Of a stretch of 64,000 nt of DNA, positions 18,443 to 25,645 are shown in pieces; within the stretch, counting starts at the first letter, position 1; each line of letters begins with the position of its first letter. A program made the translations under genes and the position numbers. Below the pieces are notes generated by a model, which worked only from the letters and a program-made list of their open reading frames with translations, was not told the DNA's origin and searched no databases. Source of the DNA: Methylococcales bacterium (lineage in GTDB: Bacteria; Pseudomonadota; Gammaproteobacteria; Methylococcales; Methylomonadaceae); the NCBI GenBank assembly GCA_030654015.1, contig JAURYI010000127.1, forward strand, positions 1-64,000, given 5' to 3'.

Positions 18443-19351
18443 ATGCCCAAACAAAAGCTGGTCGTTGCCATCTCATCCAGAGCTTTGTTTAATCTGGATG
18501 CGTCCCATGCGGTCTTTGAAAGTCAAGGCAAGGAAGCCTTTTGCCGCTATCAGATTAAACACGAAGATGAAATGCTGGAAGCGGGCTATGGTTTTACCTT
18601 GGTCAAAAAACTATTGGCCATTAATGCAAATTGCCCTGATGATCCCTTTGTTGAAGTGATTTTGGTCTCGCAAAACAGCGCGGACACAGGCTTGCGCATT
18701 TTCAACTCCATTGCACATTACGGTCTGGATATTACCCGTGCCGCGTTTACCAGCGGCTCATCACCCTACAACTACATTTCTGCTTTCGGCGCACATTTGT
18801 TTTTATCGACCAATGTCGATGATGTGACCAAAACGCTGGATGCTGGTTTTGCCGCCGCCACTATTTTAAGCGGCTCTGCGCCGACCCCTTCGTCAAACCA
18901 GTTGCGCATTGCTTTTGATGGTGACGCGGTATTATTTTCCGATGAATCCGAACGCATATTTCAACAGCGTGGACTGGAAGCATTTGCTGAAAATGAACGC
19001 CATGAAGCCAAAAAACCGTTATTGGGCGGGCCGTTTAAAGACTTTCTCAGTGCCTTGCATCATATTCAAACGCAATTTGAACCCGACAATTCACCGATAA
19101 GAACCGCATTAGTCACCGCACGCAGTGCGCCTGCTCATGAACGGGTGGTCAGAACTTTACGCGCATGGGGCATTCGTATTGATGAAGCATTATTTTTGGG
19201 TGGATTACCGAAAGGCGCGTTTTTAAAAGCCTTTGGCGCAGACATTTTTTTTGACGATCAAAGAGGACATTGTGACTCTGCGGTTGCAGAGCAGGTCTCT
19301 GCCGCTCATGTGCCGCATGGTATTAAGAATCAGAAAATAGAGATGGAATAG
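18443..19351 (+). CDS. Cytosolic 5'-nucleotidase, 302 aa
   Basis: Matches the bacterial 5'-nucleotidase family related to cN-I (NT5C1): N-terminal KLVVAISSRALFNLDASH, a middle LRIAFDGDAVLFSDE carrying the HAD-like DxD, and the C-terminal FFDDQRGHCD. It would dephosphorylate nucleoside monophosphates. It is immediately downstream of the SPOR gene (9 bp) and ends at a bidirectional hairpin shared with the convergent lipoprotein gene. Confidence 0.88.
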   Translation: MPKQKLVVAISSRALFNLDASHAVFESQGKEAFCRYQIKHEDEMLEAGYGFTLVKKLLAINANCPDDPFVEVILVSQNSADTGLRIFNSIAHYGLDITRAAFTSGSSPYNYISAFGAHLFLSTNVDDVTKTLDAGFAAATILSGSAPTPSSNQLRIAFDGDAVLFSDESERIFQQRGLEAFAENERHEAKKPLLGGPFKDFLSALHHIQTQFEPDNSPIRTALVTARSAPAHERVVRTLRAWGIRIDEALFLGGLPKGAFLKAFGADIFFDDQRGHCDSAVAEQVSAAHVPHGIKNQKIEME

Positions 19352-19357
19352 TGATGC

Positions 19358-19386
19358 AGGATGGACTGAAATAAAAAGTCCATCCT
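19358..19386. terminator. Bidirectional hairpin between convergent genes
   Basis: Perfect 10-bp stem AGGATGGACT/AGTCCATCCT with a 9-base A-rich loop, placed 7 bp after the 5'-nucleotidase stop and 14 bp before the end of the convergent collagen-like gene. It lacks a long U tract, so termination strength is uncertain. Confidence 0.6.
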
Positions 19387-19399
19387 TATCATATTCGGT

Positions 19400-19711
19400 T
19401 TAACGCTCAGGTACGATAACGTAAGTACGAGCGTCTGGTTTTCCTTTCGCACCAGTTGCTCCCGTGTTTCCAGTCGCACCAGTCGCTCCTGTATAGCCAG
19501 TTGCACCCGTGTCTCCTGTCGCACCTGCGCCGCCCGTTGCCCCTGTATTTCCAGTCGCGCCCGTGTATCCGGTCGCGCCCGTGCCACCAGTTGCACCTGT
19601 GTATCCAGTGTTGCCAGTGTTACCTTGCGGACCAGATGGACCCGCTGGACCTGCGCATCCACTTACAGCGATAACTAACAATGCAGCGATAACTAATTTT
19701 GAATATTTCAT
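19400..19711 (-). CDS. Collagen-like repeat lipoprotein, 103 aa
   Basis: Start at [10 protein letters not shown], supported by AAGGGGA eight bases upstream; the longer frame has no such site. A signal peptide ends in the lipobox VSGC, so Cys20 is lipidated. The rest is almost entirely G-x-y triplets ([10 protein letters not shown], then about 20 G-x-T/A-G triplets such as GATGYT and GNTGAT), the bacterial collagen-like pattern, ending in a short charged tail. It should form a surface-exposed triple helix. The repeat DNA is prone to length change in 9-bp steps. Confidence 0.8.
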   Translation of the reverse strand: MKYSKLVIAALLVIAVSGCAGPAGPSGPQGNTGNTGYTGATGGTGATGYTGATGNTGATGGAGATGDTGATGYTGATGATGNTGATGAKGKPDARTYVIVPER

Positions 19712-19892
19712 GGTAATTCCCCTTGTTTGATTAACAATAGGATTACAGAGTACGTCAGCTAATTGAGACAGTCTGTGCGGTATCACACCCATTAAAAAGG
19801 CTTAACGCATTTAGCTATGAAACAAATGGATGATTGCTGTTAGGCGGGGAGTATAGCGATGTATAAGTGGGACAGTATTCGTGATTTAAAAA

Positions 19893-19936
19893 CCGTTCGC
19901 GCTGAGCTTGTCGAAGCGTGAGCGCAGCACGAACGG
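19893..19936. repeat. GAGCTTGTCGAAG-type palindromic repeat
   Basis: CCGTTCG...CGAACGG inverted repeat containing CTGAGCTTGTCGAAG. The same core occurs inside element B copies near 1845-1925 and 36636-36720. It lies in the gap between the lipoprotein and PPi-PFK genes. Confidence 0.65.
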
Positions 19937-20006
19937 CATCATTTTATTATGCGCTAGCCATAGGTTGAGTGACCAAAAAGCGACACTCAACCCAGCTCAA
20001 GCAATC

Positions 20007-21236
20007 TTAATGACTGGTTTCGACTTTCGCGCCTTTGGTTTGACCAATCGCCGCTAACACATCATTAAACCAAGGGGTATCAATATCAAACGGTTTGCCG
20101 CCTTTAATGCGTGGGAATTCAATCGCACGCAACACATTGCCGTTATCTTCATCATGACCGATAACGCCCGCTTCACGACGCAATGCACATTCAACAGCCA
20201 AATCAGTACACGATTTAATCAAACGAATATCTTCAATGTTAGAAGCTGCCGCGCGGGCAAAATAACCTGATTTTTGTACCAGTGTTTTTTCCGCACCCAA
20301 CATTTCCGCAAATTGTTCGCCGAACCATTTACCCGGATTTACTGCATCCAATTTTACATGACCAAACGCATCGCGTGGTACTTCCTGACCTTTAGCCAGC
20401 ATTTCCGCCACGATAGTTTCCACGCCCGCACCTTCTGATACGAAGATATTAACGCAATCGACTGTATCCATAATCGCGCGTAACCGTGCCGCTTCCGCTG
20501 CAATATCAAAACCCATTTCAGGAATAAATACCGCGTGAACCTCATACGATTCACGCGATAAGCCTAATTCTGGCAACCATTCAGCACGGTCTAATAATTT
20601 ACGGTATTCAACCGCAGTAGCCGCTGTCAACCAACCACAACTGCGACCCATGACTTCATGAACAATGAGCATTCTTGGGTTCGCATTGTTTTCCGCGACC
20701 ACGTTTTGGAAATAACGCGCGCCTTGTTCAGCCGCCGTCCACGCGCCCAATGATTGTTTAATCGGGAATACATCGTTATCAACGGTTTTCGGTAAACCGA
20801 TAACGGTTAAGCCGTAGTTATTGTCCGCCAAAAACGCCGCCAAATCCGCCGCCGCCGTGTTGGTATCATCACCGCCAATCGTGTGCAGAATATCCACACC
20901 GTCTTTAATCAACTGATCCGCCGCCACTTTTTGTGGATTTTCGCCTTCTTGTACCAAACCGCGTTTTACGCAGTCTTTTACATTGGTTAATTTAACGCGG
21001 CTGTTACCAATCGGCGAACCGCCAAAACGGTGTAACAAACCTGCTTTTTCACGAATTTCTGGCGTAACCACATAAGAATCACCTAACAGCAAGCCTTTAT
21101 AACCGCTACGGTAGCAGATGATTTCAATGCTGGGATCAATTTCAGTATAACGCTCAATCAAACCACCAACGGCAGAACTAAGACAAGGAGCTAATCCGCC
21201 AGCGGTAAGAATGGCGACTTTTTTAGGTTTGTTCAT
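20007..21236 (-). CDS. pfp: Pyrophosphate-dependent 6-phosphofructokinase, 409 aa
   Basis: PFKA-fold enzyme with GGDDT at 121-125; the second Asp in place of Gly marks pyrophosphate instead of ATP as phosphoryl donor. The catalytic loop is PKTVDND (149-155), and MGRSCGWL is also present. It interconverts fructose 6-phosphate and fructose 1,6-bisphosphate reversibly, and in methanotrophs serves glycolysis and the ribulose monophosphate cycle (family knowledge). Length is normal. It is transcribed alone. Confidence 0.93.
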   Translation of the reverse strand: MNKPKKVAILTAGGLAPCLSSAVGGLIERYTEIDPSIEIICYRSGYKGLLLGDSYVVTPEIREKAGLLHRFGGSPIGNSRVKLTNVKDCVKRGLVQEGENPQKVAADQLIKDGVDILHTIGGDDTNTAAADLAAFLADNNYGLTVIGLPKTVDNDVFPIKQSLGAWTAAEQGARYFQNVVAENNANPRMLIVHEVMGRSCGWLTAATAVEYRKLLDRAEWLPELGLSRESYEVHAVFIPEMGFDIAAEAARLRAIMDTVDCVNIFVSEGAGVETIVAEMLAKGQEVPRDAFGHVKLDAVNPGKWFGEQFAEMLGAEKTLVQKSGYFARAAASNIEDIRLIKSCTDLAVECALRREAGVIGHDEDNGNVLRAIEFPRIKGGKPFDIDTPWFNDVLAAIGQTKGAKVETSH

Positions 21237-21540
21237 AACAGACTCACTAAAGTTAAAAGTTAAGGTTTATCGCGGCAACGCACTGAACAATCCAACGCGC
21301 AGGCTTTCGATGTCGCAGAATTTTATCATAGTCATTCGCAACTTAGGCAGTGTTGAACTTGCAATAGTCCTGCTAGGGGCAAAAGTGGCTTACTAAAAAG
21401 CGGGCATCACTATATTTACTACGGAATGCGCTGAATAATAATTTTTTATTCAAAATTGATGCGCTTCTTACCTCAGAGCGACCTATGAATCTTTAACTTT
21501 TGGTGTTGTGTAGGACGCTGGAGCGTGGGAACTATGCAAT

Positions 21541-21600
21541 AATCCTTTTTTAGGATTATTATTCTATTGACCCTTAAGATAAAAATCCTATAATAGGATT
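21541..21600 (+). promoter_or_regulatory. Sigma70-type promoter with two identical-spacing operator dyads
   Basis: TTGACC (21567-21572), 16-bp spacer, TATAAT (21589-21594). The -10 box is enclosed in the dyad AATCCT-N5-AGGATT (21584-21600). A second AATCCT-N5-AGGATT is at 21541-21557, 43 bp upstream centre to centre, about four helical turns. This suggests a dimeric repressor binding both sites, with the proximal site blocking the promoter. The gene at 21619 begins about 18 bp after the dyad and may encode that regulator. The rest of the 21237-21618 gap shows only a GGACGCTGGAGCGT repeat near 21512. Confidence 0.6.
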
Positions 21601-21618
21601 TTTAAGAGGTAATTAATC

Positions 21619-21978
21619 ATGAGAACTCCTTTTCAAACAGCCATTTTAATAGCTTTGCTTTTCAAACGATCAGAAAAAAGTCGCGCAAGAATTAGTAAAC
21701 TCACCATAAAAAATCTTTCTAAAAGAAAGCTTCTGCGAAGCGTATTCATAGAAATGCTAACTGATGAACTAGACAGTTTAGGAATTATCTTTATTGAATT
21801 AGAACGTGATGGCTTTGGTCTTATTTCAGCCAGTGCGCTAAATGGTGCGCCTGCGATAACTGCCAAAAAATTTTTAATTGATGATCTTAAGAAACTTCGG
21901 AGAAAAGAAATAAATTTTGATGACATTCTAAATGAGCTTGATGGGAGTGAAGATTCAGACGAAGATGAAGACTATTGA
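21619..21978 (+). CDS. Small basic/acidic protein, possible winged-helix regulator, 119 aa
   Basis: Start supported by AAGAGGT eight bases upstream. The N-terminal 60 residues are basic and helical (KRSEKSRARISKLTIKNLSKRKLL), followed by a beta-hairpin-like part (GIIFIELERDGFGLISAS), as in a winged helix. The C-terminus is strongly acidic (DGSEDSDEDED). I do not recognise the family. Operator-like dyads over its promoter fit autoregulation (inference). It forms a pair with the 100-aa gene 55 bp downstream. AT-rich, probably acquired. Confidence 0.6.
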   Translation: MRTPFQTAILIALLFKRSEKSRARISKLTIKNLSKRKLLRSVFIEMLTDELDSLGIIFIELERDGFGLISASALNGAPAITAKKFLIDDLKKLRRKEINFDDILNELDGSEDSDEDEDY

Positions 21979-22033
21979 TTGCAGTTAACAAAAACAAACG
22001 TATGGAAATAAAAAAAATTTGAGGTAATTTATA

Positions 22034-22336
22034 ATGAAAAAATTTAAATACAGCATCCAACTTGGCATTCAGGACTTTAAGGGCAAACAGTTTAAAGTTC
22101 TTGCATGTATGATTCGCTCTGGAGTTTACAATGAGCATGGTTTTCTTGCAACAAAGGGAATGACGGATTCAAGATTGGAAGAATGGTCAATTGTTATTCG
22201 TTTCGCAACTCAAAAAAACAAGGAAAGATTTGAAGAATCATTACAACTTCTTCATCCTCAAGTTTTAAAAGAAATGCGAATTAAAGATTTGAATCCAAGT
22301 GTTAGAGTGGTTAAACCTATACGATGGGCTAACTAG
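22034..22336 (+). CDS. Hypothetical protein, 100 aa
   Basis: Start supported by GAGGTAA eight bases upstream. It is basic, with no signal peptide or membrane helix. Unknown family. It follows the 119-aa candidate regulator on the same strand and probably shares its promoter, giving a small two-gene module. A toxin-antitoxin or phage-derived role is possible but unsupported by any motif. Confidence 0.55.
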   Translation: MKKFKYSIQLGIQDFKGKQFKVLACMIRSGVYNEHGFLATKGMTDSRLEEWSIVIRFATQKNKERFEESLQLLHPQVLKEMRIKDLNPSVRVVKPIRWAN

Positions 22337-22472
22337 GTAATCGTATGGCATTGTTCTCTCGTTCCCACGCGCCGCGTCTTGCACCACCGCTCGTAGGAAC
22401 GAGATATATCGGCTTAGGTGGTTTAATAGCCTTAGACACTTGGTAAGAGGACGCGGAGCGTCCACGGCGGCA

Positions 22473-22638
22473 TTCCAACGCTCCAGAGACTGTGAAAGTA
22501 TTATGAAAATAACTCACAAAACAATTTTTGAATTTTGTAAGTCATTGTTTTTATATAATGTGGGAGGGGCTTTAGCCCCGAAAAACGAGGCTAAAGCCTC
22601 TCCCACTAAATACTTTCACAGTCTCTGGAGCATTGGAA
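22473..22638. mobile_element. 166-bp miniature element C with 30-bp terminal inverted repeats
   Basis: The left arm 22473-22502 and right arm 22609-22638 are complementary with one mismatch (core CTCCAGAGACTGTGAAAGTA). Centred in the right half is a second hairpin, GTGGGAGGGGCTTTAGCC paired with GGCTAAAGCCTCTCCCAC (22560-22606). There is no ORF. It occupies the gap before the PLP decarboxylase gene, which also has a GTTCC/GGAAC repeat at about 22360-22405. Confidence 0.7.
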
Positions 22639-22650
22639 CGATGTGTTCAT

Positions 22651-23874
22651 TTACACCAACACCTCTTCCGCACTCGGTTGGCTTAAAAACGCATTCGGAC
22701 TGGCGGTTAAGCCGTACGCGCCCGATTGATAGACGACGACTAAATCACCGACTTCGGCGACGGGTAATAATATTTTGTCGGCGAGTATATCCAATGGTGT
22801 ACACAGGCTGCCGACGATATTCACGGTTTCCTGTTGTTCGGCGTACATTTTATTACCGATAGCAATCGGGTAGTTTTTGCGTATCACTTGCCCGAAATTA
22901 CCTGAGGCGGCGAGGTGGTGATGCAAGCCGCCATTGACGACTAAATACACTTGCCCGCGCGAGATTTTTTTATCCACCACTTGGCAGACGTACACGCCCG
23001 CTTCACCGACCAAATAACGCCCTAGTTCAATAATCAGTTCCGCGTGGGGTTGTGCCGCTTTGACAATATCCATCTGCACATTCAGTGCGTCACCGACTTG
23101 TTGGGTGTTTAACGGCGTTTCATTGGCAAAATAGGGAATGCCGTAACCGCCGCCGATGTTGAGTTTTTTGATACCGTTGGGGCAAAATTCCAGCAAGCGC
23201 AACGCGAGCGCGACACTTTGTTGCTGGGCTTCAATCAGAGCTTCGGCTTTGAGATTTTGCGAGCCGCTGTAAATATGAAAGCCTTGAAAATCCAGTTCTA
23301 AAGCGTGTACCCGTCGCAATACGGCGGGCAGTTGTTCTTCATCAATGCCGAACGGTTTTGCGCCGCCACCCATTTTCATGCCTGAACTTTTCAGTTCAAA
23401 CGCGGGATTAATGCGTATGGCGACTGATGCAGCAATACCCGTGTGTGCGGATAACTGGGCGATGGTTTCCAGTTCGTTGAACGATTCCACGTTGATGGTA
23501 ATGCCTGCCGCTATCGCTTGGCTTAATTCTGCGGGGCGTTTGCCCGGCCCTGCGATACTGATATGTTCAACGGGCATGGCGGTATCTAAAGCGGTTTTCA
23601 TTTCTGCGGCTGATGCAACATCGAAACCATCGACTAAACCTGCCATCAGTTGCACGACCGCAGACATGGGATTGGCTTTCAGCGCGTAGTGAATTTTTAA
23701 CTCAGGCGGCATTTGTTGGCGTAATTCTGCCATACGGTTGATGATAGCCTGTCGGTCATAGGCATAAAACGGCGTGCTGCCGACCCGATTGACGAGACGG
23801 GTTAATGCTATGCCGCCGATACTTAGCTGATTGTTAATGCACGGCTGGTGCTGTAGGGATGTGTGCTTTGTCAT
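22651..23874 (-). CDS. PLP-dependent decarboxylase, exosortase-A-associated type, 407 aa
   Basis: Alanine-racemase-fold III decarboxylase related to diaminopimelate decarboxylase. The PLP lysine is in HYALKANP, the glycine loop is GGGYGIPYF, and ELGRYLVGEAG precedes the C-terminal beta domain. The N-terminal part and its pairing with an AMP-dependent ligase match the pair that accompanies exosortase A/EpsH exopolysaccharide loci (TIGR03099-type; family knowledge). Substrate unknown. Its start overlaps the ligase stop by 4 bp. No exosortase or acyl carrier protein gene is in the window. Confidence 0.82.
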   Translation of the reverse strand: MTKHTSLQHQPCINNQLSIGGIALTRLVNRVGSTPFYAYDRQAIINRMAELRQQMPPELKIHYALKANPMSAVVQLMAGLVDGFDVASAAEMKTALDTAMPVEHISIAGPGKRPAELSQAIAAGITINVESFNELETIAQLSAHTGIAASVAIRINPAFELKSSGMKMGGGAKPFGIDEEQLPAVLRRVHALELDFQGFHIYSGSQNLKAEALIEAQQQSVALALRLLEFCPNGIKKLNIGGGYGIPYFANETPLNTQQVGDALNVQMDIVKAAQPHAELIIELGRYLVGEAGVYVCQVVDKKISRGQVYLVVNGGLHHHLAASGNFGQVIRKNYPIAIGNKMYAEQQETVNIVGSLCTPLDILADKILLPVAEVGDLVVVYQSGAYGLTASPNAFLSQPSAEEVLV

Positions 23875-25454
23875 GATAAAAAAAGTTCGGCAAATTGTTG
23901 AGCCAAGGCGTTACGGTCGATTTTACCGTTCGGATTTTTCGGCAAACTGGCTAATACAATGATTTTAGCAGGGAGCATAAAATTGGGTAGTTGCGCTTGG
24001 CAATGTTGCATTAACAGAGCTTCGTCGTAGTGCTGTTCTGGACTTAGCACGACAACAACCACCTGCCCTAAACTCTCGTGTGCTATACCAATAGCGGCGG
24101 CTTCTTTGGCAACGCCTGAGCTGTAAATCACTTCTTCAATTTCTGTCGGGCTGATTCTATAACCTGAACTTTTTATCATGTCATCTTTACGCCCGACAAA
24201 ATATAAATAACCCTCCTCGTCCATCGTCACGGTATCACCCGACCACACGGCAATTTCGGTAAACGGCAACGCGGCATTTTGCTTGGGTGCGGGTTTGAAG
24301 CGTTCGGCGGTTTTAATCGGGTCATTCCAATAACCCAGTGCCACTAATGAGCCACGATGCACCAGCTCCCCTGCTTCATGCGCGACACACGGCGTGCCAT
24401 CTTCACGCACTACTAAAATATCGGCGTTGGGTATGGCTTTACCGATGGAATCAGGGCGGATGTCCAGTTGCTCAGGCGGTAAATAAGTGGAGCGAAACGC
24501 TTCGGTTAAGCCATACATTAAAAAAAACTGCCCGTTCGGCACACGTTGACGTATCGCGGTTAATACCGCTTTGGGCATTTTGCCGCCTGAATTGGTCAGG
24601 TAGCGTAAATGCTCATTAATACTGGGCGACCAGTCCAGTTTTGCCAGTTGCGCCCATAATGGCGGCACACACGCCAAGCCGGTGATTTTGTGCGTTTCCA
24701 AGGTCGTCAGTACATCACGCGGCAATAAATAATCCAGCAACACGCAACACGCGCCATTCAATAACGCGCTAAGCAGTTGATTTAAACCGTAATCAAAACT
24801 GAACGGTAGCACGGCTAATAAACGGTCAGCTTCCGTGATGCTCAAGTATTCACTGACGCTTTTTGCACCTGCAACCAAGTTACGGTGCGATAACACTACG
24901 CCTTTAGGTTTGCCCGTACTGCCTGAGGTGTACAAAATCGCCGCCATGTCGGTGTCGATGATGTTGGGTGATGTGTGTATGACCGCGTTTTGTAAATAAC
25001 TATCCCAGTTCAAAATTGAGTATGACTGCCAGTCCTTTGGAGGATTGGCAGTCGTATCGTGGTCAACCAAAACGACAGTATGCAAATCAGGGCAGTTGTC
25101 CAACACAGGCGCGAGACTTTGCAAGCGGCTTTTTGAAGTAATCAAAATATGCACATTACAATCATTCAGAATATATGCCACTTGCGGGGCTTTTAATACG
25201 GGATTAATCGGTACGAACACGCCACCTGCCAAGCTGATTGCTAACATACTGCTGACAGTTTCCAGTTGTTTGGGCAGAAAAATCGCTACACGCTGTTGGG
25301 GCTTTAAGTGGCTGGCTATTAAAGCCGCCGCTTGCTGTTGTACCTGTTCTGCCAGTTGTTCATAAGACACGGTAGTTTTTTTATGGATGATAGCAGGGCG
25401 AAGCGGGGCGTGTTGCGCGGTCTTGAATAGCAGGTGGTGCAGTAATGTAGGCAT
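23871..25454 (-). CDS. AMP-forming acyl-CoA ligase, exosortase-A-associated type, 527 aa
   Basis: ANL superfamily: P-loop LYTSGSTGKPKGV, motif YGLTE, hinge VGRKDDMIKSSGYRIS, and the C-terminal catalytic lysine in NPNGKID. It should activate a carboxylic acid as adenylate for transfer to CoA or a carrier, paired with the decarboxylase (TIGR03098-type context). A 30-bp palindrome (25024-25053) is translated in frame near residue 140, giving PPKDWQSY in a predicted surface loop. Divergently transcribed from the adhesin genes. Confidence 0.85.
   Translation of the reverse strand: MPTLLHHLLFKTAQHAPLRPAIIHKKTTVSYEQLAEQVQQQAAALIASHLKPQQRVAIFLPKQLETVSSMLAISLAGGVFVPINPVLKAPQVAYILNDCNVHILITSKSRLQSLAPVLDNCPDLHTVVLVDHDTTANPPKDWQSYSILNWDSYLQNAVIHTSPNIIDTDMAAILYTSGSTGKPKGVVLSHRNLVAGAKSVSEYLSITEADRLLAVLPFSFDYGLNQLLSALLNGACCVLLDYLLPRDVLTTLETHKITGLACVPPLWAQLAKLDWSPSINEHLRYLTNSGGKMPKAVLTAIRQRVPNGQFFLMYGLTEAFRSTYLPPEQLDIRPDSIGKAIPNADILVVREDGTPCVAHEAGELVHRGSLVALGYWNDPIKTAERFKPAPKQNAALPFTEIAVWSGDTVTMDEEGYLYFVGRKDDMIKSSGYRISPTEIEEVIYSSGVAKEAAAIGIAHESLGQVVVVVLSPEQHYDEALLMQHCQAQLPNFMLPAKIIVLASLPKNPNGKIDRNALAQQFAELFLS
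25024..25053. repeat. KDWQS palindrome, copy 1 (in frame in the ligase gene)
   Basis: Near-perfect 30-bp palindrome GACTGCCAGTCC...GGATTGGCAGTC, coding for P-x-K-D-W-Q-S on the minus strand. Related copies are at 25759, 48744 and 52976. Confidence 0.75.
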
Positions 25455-25645
25455 GACACACTCAGGGTATTGCGTTGAATTTTAATAAGCCGATTTTAAC
25501 AGCTACACTGCAAAAACCGCTTAATTTTTAGATGATTACGTTTAGCATGATACAGACGATGGTGATAATATGAACCTATTTTCACGTCAACAGTATTACG
25601 TTGTATCGCTGTTCAAAAACCCCCGACACAAGGCAAGTTGTCATC

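Noticed and set aside
19456-19730. Plus-strand proline/valine-rich repeat ORFs opposite the collagen-like gene
   Set aside because: They are antisense shadows of Gly-x-y codons; the minus frame has a lipobox and a ribosome-binding site.
22440-22862. 140-codon plus-strand ORF crossing element C
   Set aside because: It consists of repeat sequence and the antisense of the PLP decarboxylase gene end.
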